A stretch of 64,000 nucleotides of DNA from Epiperipatus broadwayi. Its lineage: Eukaryota > Onychophora > Udeonychophora > Euonychophora > Peripatidae. The stretch covers positions 16,802,935-16,866,934 of the forward strand of contig JAQFVV010012402.1 of assembly GCA_028023455.1 (NCBI GenBank), in the 5' to 3' direction. The notes beneath the pieces are model-generated. The model worked only from the letters and a program-made list of their open reading frames with translations, made no database searches and was not told where the DNA came from. Shown piece by piece: positions 47,001 to 58,739 of this stretch. A program made the position numbers and the translations under genes. Position 1 is the first letter of the stretch. The number at the start of each line of letters is the position of its first letter.

Positions 47001-49639
47001 AGGATTGCAATATTTAATTATTGATATTACGAAAGATATTTAAGACAAGAAAAGCGAATTATATATTTTAGAAAAATTCTTCTGGCGGTAATATTACCTT
47101 CCAACAAGTCCTTTCATGTGTAGGCTTCATAACTGCTTGCAAGTTCCTTTTGGAGAGTGAAATGAGGCACCTTTCCATCGATGAAATAGCTAGCTATTTT
47201 TTTATTATTCAGCAAAGTTCATTCACCAACAGTTCTATTTATGATTTCAGGAGGCATTAGATAGTTTCATGGGAGCATACTGATGTTACTAGGAAAGGCT
47301 CGGGGAACAACAACTATGTACCCCGACCTTAGCCTACATTTTTGCGTACATTAAATCATAAAATATACCGACATAGATTCAAACTGCAACTCATTCACTA
47401 TAGTAATCTGATCCCTTCACTCTCTTTTTGGGGGGTATTTATACTATTTTAGCCATTGCTCCAAAATTATCTTTCCATAGCTTCTGGCATTGTTCTGTCC
47501 ATTCATTTAAAATTAATTTGCTCTATTGTGATTCTAAGATACACTCTTCTGATAAATCTTTTAAGTCTTTTGTTAAGAATCCATTTTTAGTTTGCAAATG
47601 GATTACTAAGATAAAATAAAATTAATTTAAGATAAGTCCCTTTGTTGAGTAGCTTATGTGACTTTCCAGATTTATCCAAAAGAACGTGACTTTTAATCAC
47701 TAAAATTTAATAAAAAAATATAAAAGTAATTTTTAAGCAAATCTATTTAATGGAGTTTACTATTAATATTTAAAATACGCGCATATATATAATATCCACA
47801 CACAAAAATATGTAATAAATAAATCTTATTTTATTAGAATTAACATTATTTAAACCTTATTATAGAAATTAAAGTAAAATTAAAATGTTCATTATTAAAT
47901 TAATATAACAAGGCTAAAGAAAGAAAAATAGGCTTGGTGTGTGTATGAATATAAACTATCCGTTAAACAAATTTACTATTAAAAAGGTAGAGATCAGGTT
48001 TGATCCCAGGTTAGTGCTAAATAAGGCATGAAACTTGGATCGAGTTTGGATCCAATCGTTTCAAAATATAAAATATTTATTAAGTTAACTAACATCACTA
48101 ATCAAGATGCAAAACATAGAGATAACCTTAGGTCATGTCGTATCTCAGCAACTAAATGTGAAGAAAATAAAATTATAACTTAATTACACAATTATTAATT
48201 ATGATGCATTCAACAATAATTGAATAGAAAATCATGAAAATGAAATAGTAATTTAATATATGCTAATTATCAAAAGTCAATTCTACTATATAAGCCAAAT
48301 CAACTAATTTCCAAATTAATTTATCTTTTACAAATGAACTAGTCACTGTGCATAGTTATTTTGCTGTATTTGAATACCAAACACATTAAAAAGATAGATC
48401 AATAGTTTCAACAAATTTTCCTTATTTATCAAAATCTTCATTGATAGAAAACTCCAATATCACTGAAGAAAAGAGTAAATAAATCACTCTTTAATATTAT
48501 TAATAATAATTTCCAAAAATGAAATTATTTTTAATATCATTCTAAACTTGAATTTTAAGGAAGATAAATATCAAAAATATTTATATATTGAAACAAAATT
48601 ATTTTAAGATTTCAAATTATAGAAAATGCATCATGAGTAAACACAATTTGCCATAGGATCAAATGCTATTATTTTAACCTTAAGTTGTGTAACTACTCAT
48701 TCCTAATGAAATGCCTAATTAAATATCCAACTTCACTTTCCAGCAAGATAATTCAAGGAAAAGGATGTTAACATCACACGAGAGGAATGTTTAGGAACAA
48801 TGGAGTATACTGATTGTCTCACCAATGATTGATGATCAGAAAATAAAATAACTTTATTCTTAATGAACATTATTATTCAAATTATGAAAATGAATAGGAC
48901 AATACCATAAACTTTTAACACATCATATCACCAACATCCATAAATATTTAATTTTATTTCCTTTGCTTATAAAATCTACTTACATCGGAATAATCCATTT
49001 TGGAAAATTATTAAATGAAAAGAAAGTGGAAAGATCATTGGATTAAATACTTTTTTATTTAATAAAATTTAGATCTTCCTTACAAAGTGACTTGACCAGA
49101 GTAATTAGTAAACTTAATATGAAGATAAAATTTTATTGTTTTTTTATATTAAATTCATTCACTTATGACAAGATAGAATTTTTGTTTATTACTAATTTAA
49201 TTAATTTAGCATTATTTGTTTATTATTCTGTATAAATTACTAATATCCTTGGATGAAAGGTATTTTCTTTTAACAATAGGGTCCATACATAGATGGGAGG
49301 TATTGTAGAAAGGGAATCTCCTAAAAAGGATTGCATATTATAAAAGTTTTTATTTATACTGTTTAATTTAAATTTGGTTAGTGTTATTATAATCTTTTGA
49401 ATTATAAAATTTTATTTATTATTTTACAACCTATTAAATATTGTTTGTGTTATAATACTTATCTACTATGGGGATAGGGGAAGGTATCATTTTAAATTTT
49501 ATATATTAATATAATAGAAATGTATGTAAAGCACTCATAATAATAAATTTTGTTACATAAAGATAAATTTAAATTATTGTCAGTTAATAAATATTGTTAA
49601 TTTTTATTTTAGTTTAAGAAAGTCTCTGATTTATTTAAA
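44029..49639. other. Long AT-rich stretch without recognisable genes
   Basis: About 5.6 kb. Notable items: a C run at 44773-44785 that creates an open frame by chance; TATATATTGTACCGGTC at about 45120-45137, which looks like an LTR start in a TA run but has no visible partner end; a GA run near 46112; and GGTTTGATCCC near 47998, similar to a polymerase III B box but without an A box. Open frames here are short and unsupported. Confidence 0.5.
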
Positions 49640-49648
49640 CTATTTACA

Positions 49649-49760
49649 CCTAAACCTCACTTAGCGATTGGCTACTTAGCGATATTTCACAATAGCGATC
49701 ATCATCAATTTGTAGCCACTACTTCGATTTACAATCGATTATTCACTATAACGATCGGGA
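49649..49760. repeat. TTAGCGAT-rich segment, possible DNA-transposon end
   Basis: The sequence AACCTCACTTAGCGATTGG followed by CTACTTAGCGATATTTCAC, then further GCGATC, TTCGATT and ACGATCGG blocks, forms a loose periodic array of GCGAT words. It resembles the ends of some Tc1/mariner-pogo type elements, but I found no partner end or TA duplication, so the assignment is tentative. Confidence 0.35.
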
Positions 49761-49789
49761 TTTTTTTTATTTTTAAATTTAGAACATAT

Positions 49790-50098
49790 AAACTTAAAAT
49801 ATATATAATTAATGAATCTATAATACTATATACAGTACATATAAGTGTTGAATGTCTTTAGAAAAATTAAACTTTGTTTAAATATAATGTCTTAAAATAT
49901 ATATAATTAATGAATCTATAATATAAACTGTATATATAAGTGTTGAATGTCTTTAGAAAAATTAAATACTTTATTTAAATATAATGTCTTAAAATATATA
50001 TAATTAATGAATCTATAATACTGTATACTGTATATATATTGTATATATAAGTGTTGAATGTCTTTAGAAAAATTAAACTTTATTTAAATATAATGTAC
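49790..50098. repeat. Three tandem units of ~100 bp
   Basis: Units start at about 49790, 49889 and 49987 with CTTAAAATATATATAATTAA, followed by TGAATCTATAATA, a TA/TG tract of variable length, then GTGTTGAATGTCTTTAGAAA and a TTTAAATATAATG end. They differ mainly in the TA/TG tract. Confidence 0.85.
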
Positions 50099-50111
50099 AG
50101 TACTTGAATTA

Positions 50112-50190
50112 TTTAAATAAAATTTAATTTTTCTAAAGACATTCAACACTTACTTATATTAGATGATGAAATAGTCCAATATATAAATAT
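50112..50190. repeat. Inverted copy of the tandem unit, shared with the SINE tail region
   Basis: ATTTAAATAAAATTTAATTT followed by TTCTAAAGACATTCAACACT is the reverse complement of the end of the preceding tandem units, so 50040-50160 can form a hairpin. It also matches the tail and flank of the SINE at 28485-28560 (ATTTAAATAAAGTTAAA, TTTTTCTAAAGAAATTCAA, GAAATAGTCCAATATA). Confidence 0.7.
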
Positions 50191-50566
50191 GGTACAGTAT
50201 TATGTAAAAATAGTTATTGATTTTGTAACTTCCTTTAAAATGTTGTTTATATCTAAGTGGTTTCAAATCAAAAGAAAAATAACATTTTAAAACGCCAATG
50301 TTGAATTAGAAAAAAATAAATAAAAAGAAAAACAGATTGCATTTAAAATAAATGTTAATGAATACTTTTTAATATGTACTTTATTCCTAAATTAGTGTAA
50401 TTTTTAAGTTTTAGAAACCGACCAATTTTTTTGCCATAGACCTCCATTATAAATATGTATCCTGCATATGATATTCTTGCTTAACAATGAGTTTTGGAGA
50501 ACCAATTGCCATCACTAAGGGGGATAAAGGTGTATTTTATTTTCATAATAAAATAAGATTGAATAC
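50191..50566. other. AT-rich spacer
   Basis: No gene recognised. It ends where the RTE element tail begins. Confidence 0.45.
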
Positions 50567-50587
50567 ACATCATCATCATTATTCAAA
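50567..50587 (-). repeat. 3' tail of the RTE element
   Basis: On the minus strand, after the stop, the sequence reads AATAATGATGATGATG. Short triplet tails of this kind mark the 3' end of RTE elements. Confidence 0.7.
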
Positions 50588-51267
50588 CATTATCAATCCA
50601 CTGCAGGATGAAGACCTCTCCAAGTTCAATCCATCTTCTCCAATCTTTAGCTTCTCTTCTCCATATCACCCCTGCACACTTTCTTATTTCATTCATCCAT
50701 CTTACATGTGGTCTCTTTCTGGGTCTTTTACAATCTCTTGGAATCCAGTTTAAGATTTCAATTATCTATATATTATCACTCTTCTAGTAATATGTCCAGC
50801 CCAACTCCATTTCAAACTTTTTTCAATGAGGTCAGTAACACCTGTTTGTTCTCTTACCCATACATTGCATTTTCGATCTCTTCTTGTTACTCCCAACATG
50901 CATCTCTCCATACTTCTTTGAGTGGTCTGAAGTCTCTGTATTGCTCTTCTATTAAGTGTCCAAGTCTCAGATCCATAAGTAAGAACTGGTAAAACACATT
51001 TATTAAAAACCTTCCTTTTCAAACACATAGGCATATTTCCTTTTAGTATCAAGTTATTTCTACCAAAAGCACTCCAACCAAGTTTAATTCTATGATTAAT
51101 TTCATCCATTATGTTTCCATCTGTATTAATAATCTGACCAAGGTATTTGTAACTGTTAACTTCTTCTAACTCATCATAATCAATCTTTATTTTCATATTT
51201 TGAGAAAATCCATTAAACATTACTTTAGTCTTTTTAACATTTATCTTTAGTCCTACTTTCATCTGAT
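50588..51267 (-). pseudogene. RTE RT thumb and C-terminal region
   Basis: Starts KVGLKINVKKTKVMFN, then VNSYKYLGQIIN, RIKLGWSAFGR, VLTYGSETWTLNRRAIQRL, QRSMERCMLGVTRRDRK and WAGHITRR. After a frameshift near 50760 it continues NWIPRDCKRPRKRPHVRWMN, EIRKCAGV and WIELGEVFILQWIDNV with a stop near 50588. This is the usual RTE C-terminus, just before the repeat tail. Confidence 0.85.
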
Positions 51268-52147
51268 AACTCCTGCAACATTTCCTGCAGCTCTAAAGCA
51301 TTATTTGCAAAAACAACTACATCATCTGCAAAATCTAAATGACTTAAATAATCTCCATTTACTTTCACTCCTTTAGCTTCCCATTTTAATCCACAAAATA
51401 CTTCTTGCAGCACTGCTGTAAAAAGTTTTGGAGATATGGAGTCACCCTGTCTTACACCTTCTCAATGTTGACTTTCCTAGTATCATTATGTAATCTAATT
51501 GTTGCTGTTGCATTTTTATAAATATTCTTTAAAATATGACAATATCCTGGATCTATACCTTGATGATCCAATGCTTTAATCACTGAAGAAATGTTTATAG
51601 AATCAAATGCCTTTTCATAATCTACAAATCCAAAGCATAATGGCAACTCATATTCATTTGTCCTTTCTATAACTTCTCTCAATACCTGGATATGATCTAC
51701 TGTACTAAAACCACTTTTAAATCCAGCTTGTTCTCTTGGTTGGTGGAAATCCAATGTTCTCTGTAGACGAGTTGTAATTATCTTGGTAAAAATTTTGTAT
51801 AAAACTGATAAAAGGCTGATAGGTCTGTAATTTCTAATATCTTCTTTATCACCTTTTTTAAATATTAATATTAATACTGCATTCTTCCAATCATCTGGTA
51901 CATCTTTATCATTTAGACATTTGGTATATAACTTTGCTAAAAAAAATTCTATTTCTTCACCTGCTTCTTTTAATATATCAATTATAATTCCATCATTACC
52001 TGGAGCCTTTCCTTTCTTCATAAATTTAATTGCATGTCTCACTTCTTCATTTAAAATTCTGGGCAATTCGGAAGATATAATAGATATAGGAGGTACTTGT
52101 TCTTTATTACTATATAATTCTTGATAGAAGTCTTCTACCCATTTCAT
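51268..52147 (-). pseudogene. RTE reverse transcriptase domain
   Basis: Begins MKWVEDFYQELYSN after a frameshift in an A run near 52185. RT motifs in order: FMKKGKAPGNDGI, LIFKKGDKEDIRNYRPISLL, EQAGFKSGFSTVDHI, CFGFVDYEKAFDSI (motif A), then after a one-base frameshift near 51460, GVRQGDSISPKLF (motif B) and LSHLDFADDVVVFAN (motif C with both catalytic Asp residues). All catalytic residues are retained. The enzyme copies its own RNA at the nicked target site. Confidence 0.87.
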
Positions 52148-52163
52148 GATGTCATCTCTCTTT

Positions 52164-53469
52164 TTAGTAATAATTCCATCTTTTTTTCTTTATTGCAGAT
52201 ATAAATTTCCTACCAATACCAAAATGTTGTTTTACACTCTTGAGACTTTTATTCTCTTCTACAGCTTTCCTTGCTAGTTCACAGTTATACTTTCTTATAT
52301 CATTTTCAACTCTTTTCCACACCATTTTACAAAATTTGAGGTATTCAATCCTTTTTAATGCATCATTTTTGTATATCTTCATATTCCTTCTTTTCTTCAT
52401 AAATTCTCTAGTCTCAGTAGAAATTTTATTGGTCAATTGCTGCTTTTTTCTACCAGCTATCTTTGTTGCAGTTTTTAAAAGTGTATCAGTTATTTTCTTA
52501 TTAATTTCATTCAAATCTGAATCATGTTCAAAATCTACTAATACTTGAAACTGATTTGTAAGTTCTAATTTAAATTCATTAGAATGTTTCTGAAGATTAG
52601 GAATATCAACTGTAAATATTGTTTTTCTTAATAATTTTTGTCTCTCTAGTTTTGCATTAACACGTATCTTACATCTTACTAATTGATGATCACTTCCTGT
52701 GTTAAATTTATTAAGAACATTACAATCTTGAAATATGTATTTTCTGTTAGTCAAAATATAATCCAATTCTGCTGTACCTTCATTTGGATGCTTCCATGTC
52801 CATTTCCTTTTAACATTTTTCTCAAAAAAAATTCATAATATAAAGTTTTTCTTTTTCTGCAAACTCCACAAGTCTATGTCCTCTCTCATTTCTATTACCA
52901 TAACCAAAATTACCTACAGCACTTTCATCTTTCATTTGTTTACCAATTCTAGCATTAAAGTCTCCCATAACAATTTTAAAATGTTGTTTACTCTGATCAA
53001 AAGCCTTTTGTACATCCATATAAAAATCTTCTACTACTTCATCACTATGAGAACTTGTTGGGGCATAAACCTGAATTATCTGCATTTGGTATCTGCTATT
53101 AAGTTGTATAACTAATCTTGCCACTCTGTCCGATACACCATCAATCTCCACAATGTTGTTCTTCCACTTTTTATTTATAATGAATCCTACTCCACTTGTA
53201 TTTCCAATATTTGTGCCTTTATAGTAGAGTACATGTCCACTTTTTAAATCAATTGTCTCTTCACCTTTTCTTCTAACTTCACAAAGTCCAATAATGTCCC
53301 ATTTAATATAAGACAGTTCTTCTAATTCTTGCAATCTTCCTTCACTTGAAAGTGATCTGCAGTTGTAAGTACCTAAATAAAAAGTCATCATCAAATGGCA
53401 GCCTGGGTCCACAATCAGGGGATTCTTAGCACCCTCCACCTTCGGCCACCAACTGCTGCCTTGGTTCAC
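52164..53469 (-). pseudogene. RTE endonuclease domain and linker
   Basis: The reading frame opens with a leader, then MMTFYLGTYNCRSLSS (first Asn motif), LCEVRRKGEE (catalytic Glu), IQVYAPTS, KIVMGDFNARIG (Asp/Asn), and NERGHRLVEFAEKEKLYIMN. A frameshift in a T run at about 52815 interrupts it; after it come TWKHPNEGTAELDYILT and TGSDHQLVRCKIRV (the SDH motif). The full set of APE-type endonuclease motifs is therefore present. A basic linker follows (KKQQLTNKIS, FMKKRRNMKIYKNDALK). This endonuclease nicks the target and primes reverse transcription. The ATG at 53469 is the first in the open frame; MMTF at about 53391 is an alternative start that better fits the domain. Confidence 0.85.
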
Positions 53470-53526
53470 CGGTGACTTTACAGCCTCCTGGGAATAAGGG
53501 CCATGATTTATTTTTGTCTGTCATGA

Positions 53527-53826
53527 TTGTATATATCTATTGGAAAAATATTTATCATTTACACATATTCATTCTGCCTTATCAGGCAACTGAGAAGAAA
53601 GACCATGGTGTTTCTTGATCTTAAACACAGAGGTAAAAAGCCAATAAACTTACCCTGCTGGCTAATGCATGTTGGTGGCAGTCTATCCATGTTTGTATAT
53701 TATACGAATAATCACATAGTAATATCAGCTACAACAACAAGAATGTATGGTGTAGATATTAGGAATTTGCCCTGCTCGGTTCCTTTAAGGCCTCCAAAAG
53801 GAATCAAAGGGTCTCCTTTCAGTTAA
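53527..53826 (+). other. Short open frame of 99 residues, not recognised
   Basis: An open frame from 53527 to 53826 with less AT-biased codons than its surroundings (for example NLPCSVPLRPPKGIKGSP). I recognise no family. It lies just upstream of the RTE 5' end, so it could be the complement of an unannotated part of that element or of another transposon. There is no evidence that it is expressed. Confidence 0.25.
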
Positions 53827-56800
53827 TAGCAAACTCCTTTCTGCAGCCTAAATACATACCCATATATATATCATCCTGATTTAATATGATAATTTGGTTG
53901 AAAGTAATTTTGAGAATTTATTGAAATTATATTAAGTATTATTATTGCCTCAGGATATTGATAAACCCCTGAAGAGAGTTAAGTCTAAAATTCATCTTGA
54001 GTTTGAATACTGAGCATAACGGAATAATCAAGAGACATGAAGGTTGAATGAACTAGTCTAAATTGTATCTGTATTAAATATTTAATATTAAATCATCTTA
54101 TTTGAAATAGATTCAATCATAGATTAAACTTTTATCGCATAATTCATGGCTTCCTATATGAAGACCATAAATCGGACTATAATTAGATGCATCCACCCAC
54201 ATTCCTTAAGGGAATGAGGACTGTTATGACCTTTAGGCTCAAACTTCACTATTCTATTTCCCAATAGTCATTTTTATTTTGTAGATTCATTTTTTCTCAA
54301 AAAAAAAAAAAGCCGTTTTGATTATTTGATAGTTGATTAATTTGTTTATCCATTTTAAGTTAATAAATTTTATAAAATTTAATCTTTTTGAATTTCCAAA
54401 GTTAACTATCTTTTAATATATCAGAGAAATTAGTTATTTTAAACACGAATTTTCACAGAGCATTTAAATATTTCTATGCTGATCTTTTTGATTTGTATTC
54501 TCAAAATCTATACAATTCACCTTTTTGTAAAAATGTTACCATAGTTTATTCAATAAACTGTCTCTAAAAAATCTCTCCCATTTGTGTTAAACCATTAACT
54601 ATTATGTAATGCTGTTATTTTCTTATTTTTGTAAGACTGAAGGTTTTCAGAAATATGCTTTTGCCAATTAATGTATTATCATTCTACATGTTATTTGTTT
54701 CACAAAAACTGGATGAAGTTGCATTAGTGAACGCAAAAATCAAATTATCATAGGAATAATGTTAAATTGATATCATGGCCAATTAAAACGCTGCATTTAC
54801 TTTGATATCTGGATATATAATATGGGTAACCAGGGTGTACGCATTATTATACTGCGCAAATATCAAATTTTTCATGAAATTATAACTACAACAAATTATG
54901 AATTATCTTCAAATTGATAAAAAAGTTAAACGTTTATTTAATAAAAAGAAAAATTTGTCATCTTGTTAAAATTTTCCTCATTAAACTCCAGTTAAAAATA
55001 GCTTTTATTTGTTTAAAAACATTGTAGGGTCATTATTATCAATCTTTTATGTTTTGACACTTGATACTGGGTAATAATTTTTCTCTCTCAATTTAGATAT
55101 TTAAATTAGTAATGTTTTCAATTAAACTGTTGTTTATTGCATTATTTTTTCTCCAACTAGCAAAGAAAAAATAAACATAAAAAAAGAAAGAAAAAAACCA
55201 CATTACTTTGCATCACTCCCCCTAGCAATTTATCTTCAATATTAAAATTACTCTTCCTTTTTTTTTTTTTTAAATTAAAGTTTTTTTTTTTATTATGATA
55301 TTTTATATCTTTAAAAGTGTTTTTTTTTTTTTAATGTTATAATTGAATCTTTTTTCTTACACTAAATTCTAATGGCAGTCTTCCATGTGGTATTGCACTG
55401 TACGTAATAGTTTTTAAATCATTCTGAATTTTTTTGTATGATAGGGCTTTTTTTTTTAAGTTTACACAATGTAAAATAATTTATTTTTAAACTTCTTATT
55501 CATGAAGTTTCTATTTCATAAAGCAGCAACAGATGATGTTATCACTGCAGATCAATTTTAATTGTGCAAAAACATGCACATTGATATGAGGAATAAGAAC
55601 GTGGTGCAAATAGTAAAAATCTTTTTTCAACGTTGCCAACAAATTTTTATTAATGTTTTCATACATTTTTGTGGTGTGATGACTCCATTCACATTTCAGC
55701 ACAGCATCATATTAAATACTAAAACTATAATTCAGTATTTAAAAATTCTTTTTGAATTCCTGTACTTAATATAATAAATGACCACTGAAATAGATTTTAA
55801 TTACCTGTACTGTCTCTAATGTATATTTTTCACATCTACATCTAACTATAAGACAAGTTCTATAGATAAAACCTTTTGAATCACACAACCATGCATCCTT
55901 AATGCTTATGGATTATTTATTAAATGTCCAAATTTATAGATAGCTAACAACTTAGACATCTATTGAGTTTCAACAAAACCTTTATTTATATTAATTTATA
56001 TATTATAATGTTGGAATAAATAAAGCTGCCTATATTATTTATAAAAATCACACATTGGCATTCCAAATATATAACACAATGCAGGATGTCCTCAACATGC
56101 AACTTCATATTAGCCTGCCAAATATGTCACGGAGTGCCAAAAAGTCATGCCAAACTGACAGTACATATGTCCATGCACATGCATATAGTAAAATATCAAA
56201 AGTATTTCATCTGCACACACAAATCCTTAGAAAAAATAAATATATCTTTAAGCAGCATCTACTCTCTAGATATAGCAGCTAAAATAAACTCAGTGAAAAC
56301 AAAATGTTAATTAATAACAGCACAACATATGATAGAAGGAATATTAAATCTATATGTAATATTTGTGCTATAACAAGAGTTTATTAGTCCTACCATTAAA
56401 TGTAGACTTTATCTTTACTCACAAGGTGTTTGCTGAAAAAACAGAGTTGGGGAAGTGATGGACATTATATAAATATAATGATACGTATGGAAATCTTGAA
56501 TGTGAATCAATTTAATTAGAAAGCACTTAGACAACTGCCCCAGGTCAAGAATCAAAGTAAAAGGACAGACTGAAGCATCTAAAAAGATGCATTTAAGATT
56601 TCCATCTAAACATTCATTAAAAAATATTGTATTAACTACCAGTGGATGGGTTTATTATGTAGTAAGAAAATAAACGTAAACTGCAGTATTTTGATCTTTA
56701 TATAAGATCTAGAGTGGAATTTCAAAGAGGATCCTCCTTTTGGATGCATGAGTTTCCCAATTTACTTTCACTTTTGGTAAGGAACAGTTGTTCTAGATCA

Positions 56801-57358
56801 AATGTTTTCTAATTAAGTTAATTTAAATAGATAACTCCAGATGTTCAAGATTACATCTAAACATTCATTAAAAATTTTGTATTATATTTAATTTAATATT
56901 TGATTGAATTCAATGCTTTTATTAATTGACAGAATTAAGAGTTTAAATATAATATTTGACAAATATATATATATATATAATGGTTTAATTCATATTTTAT
57001 TTAATATTCAACATTATTAAAAATAATCAAAAATTGAATCAAAGAAATTAGAATAAAAAAATATATTAACAAAGTTATCATATTTAGGATACTTTTTAGT
57101 GAAGTACTTAAAAAATATAGTTGGTTTTAATTGGACATTTCTCCTAAATTCTTTTTACAAAAATACCAATGAGGTTTTTTTTTTAACACAATCTCTGTAA
57201 GCTCAATTCTACTGTTAATTGTATAGGTAATTCCTTTGGGCTTTGAAATTTTCACTTATTAAGCACAACTTTATTTAATTAAACAAGGTTTTCCTTGATG
57301 ATCACTTGACAAGATAGTTGTCAGATAATTTGAAAATTTTATAGTTTTTTTTATCTTT
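53827..57358. other. AT-rich sequence, nothing recognised
   Basis: About 3.5 kb with homopolymers (long T runs near 55257-55332) and a TA run near 56964. Open frames of 60-75 residues (for example 55562-55774, 56055-56310) are not supported as genes. Confidence 0.5.
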
Positions 57359-57413
57359 GCCGAGATATTTTGTTAACTAGCCTCCGAGATATTTTGTTAA
57401 CTAGCCTCCGAAA
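57359..57413. repeat. Perfect tandem duplication of ~26 bp
   Basis: CGAGATATTTTGTTAACTAG followed by CCTC occurs twice in a row, then CCGAAATC. Perfect identity suggests a recent slippage or duplication event. Confidence 0.8.
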
Positions 57414-57438
57414 TCTATAGCAGACTTATAGTCTAATA

Positions 57439-57475
57439 CAGCGGTCCCCAACCTTTTTTATACTGCCTTAATAAG
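57439..57475 (+). mobile_element. hAT-like terminal end, partner not found
   Basis: CAGCGGTCCCCAACCTTTTT fits the CAGNGGTYCYCAACC type of hAT terminus. No matching inverted end was found within the next few kb, so it is either a truncated element or a diverged pair. Confidence 0.5.
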
Positions 57476-58739
57476 GACTCCTAGCAGTTGAAAGCATTTG
57501 GCAATACTTATTTTATTTATTAAAGATTCTGTTTTAGCAATTGATGAATAGTTATATTGTAATTTAATTATAAGATTATATATATATAAATAACCCTTTT
57601 CAAAAGTATTTATCTTTTTTTCAAATATCTCTCAATAATCTTAAAAAGTTGGATTAATAATAACTTTAATGTTAATGTGCAAAACATAAAATGAGAAAAA
57701 AAAACCTCTTAAATTTTAATAATGTTAAAGTAAAAATAAGGCATGAGTTTAGAACATTTGAGAATATGAACCCTCATATCTAGTGAGAAGGCATTATCAT
57801 ACTAAAACTGTATTTTTACAATCATTGTAACTCATATGCCCCACTCAGTTTAATCAGAATCCCTTTAACCTTTAGTTAATAATAGCTAGAAATTTGCTAA
57901 CCAATACTGAATGATTATCTAAGTTGGGAATAAGCTGGCTGTCTGGAAAAAAAATCCTAGTTCTTCTTGTGATATGAAAAAATAAAATTTCATTCTGAAT
58001 ATAAACACAAACTATCGATAAGCAAATGGATGCATTAATAAATATGCTACAAAATACTTATTACATATTATATTCCCTTTACTGTGATAATAGTATATAA
58101 ATTACCAAATAATTATTTGTAGAGTCTAGTTAAGATTCTTAACCAACATTTACATACATAAATATATTTAACCACAGTTCTACTATAATTGAAGTATTCT
58201 ACTATATATAATAATGGCCAACAAATCAAATATCTGTAAGAAAATTTAATTTATTCTCAGGTTACAAAAATTATACAAAAGTGTAAATGATCTGCATTTT
58301 TCAACTCTTAAGAGTCTTTGTGGTACTTGCAATAAAGTTTTATCAAGATTGTGGCTCCTAATTCTCTGCCCCCAAAACATCTTATTTTCTATACTATTGT
58401 ATAGCATTATTTACTGAATTCTTCCTGATCAAATATTTTGAAAGCCATGTTCCTTCGAAATATTTCTGATTATTGTTTAATCTATTATATTCATAAAAAG
58501 TGAAAATCTGCTAATCTTCAATTTCATAATGTTTTTTTATTAATTAGTTAAGTAATTTAAGTCAACAAAAATCTTCTAAATGTGTAGTACTTCCACAAAA
58601 CATAAATTCATCTTATACTTTTATGTCATTATTAAATAAGTACATGAATAATTAATAGTCAATAGGAGATATAGTCAACAATATATAATCTTTCTAAATA
58701 CTTTCCTTTTTCCTTTCCTTTATTTCTGCTATCTTCATA
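57476..58739. other. AT-rich sequence, nothing recognised
   Basis: May include the inside of a hAT element starting at 57439. No coding region. Confidence 0.45.

Larger units (their letters stand above)
50567..53520 (-). mobile_element. RTE-clade LINE, nearly full length, minus strand
   Basis: On the minus strand it has a complete APE endonuclease, a linker, a complete reverse transcriptase and a C-terminal region, ending in VFILQWIDNV, a stop, and a short ATAATGATGATGATG tail. A one-ORF layout of about 3 kb and a triplet-type tail without poly(A) are typical of RTE elements. At least five single-base frameshifts separate the segments (near 52815, 52185, 51460, 51270 and 50760). The catalytic boxes are intact, so decay is by indels rather than by loss of motifs. 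The 5' boundary near 53520 is approximate, and I could not find a target-site duplication. Confidence 0.85.

Noticed and set aside
47990-48020. B-box-like GGTTTGATCCC
   Set aside because: No A box upstream and no tRNA-like fold seen.
52240-53115. Plus-strand open frames opposite the RTE element
   Set aside because: They are shadows of the minus-strand RTE frames.
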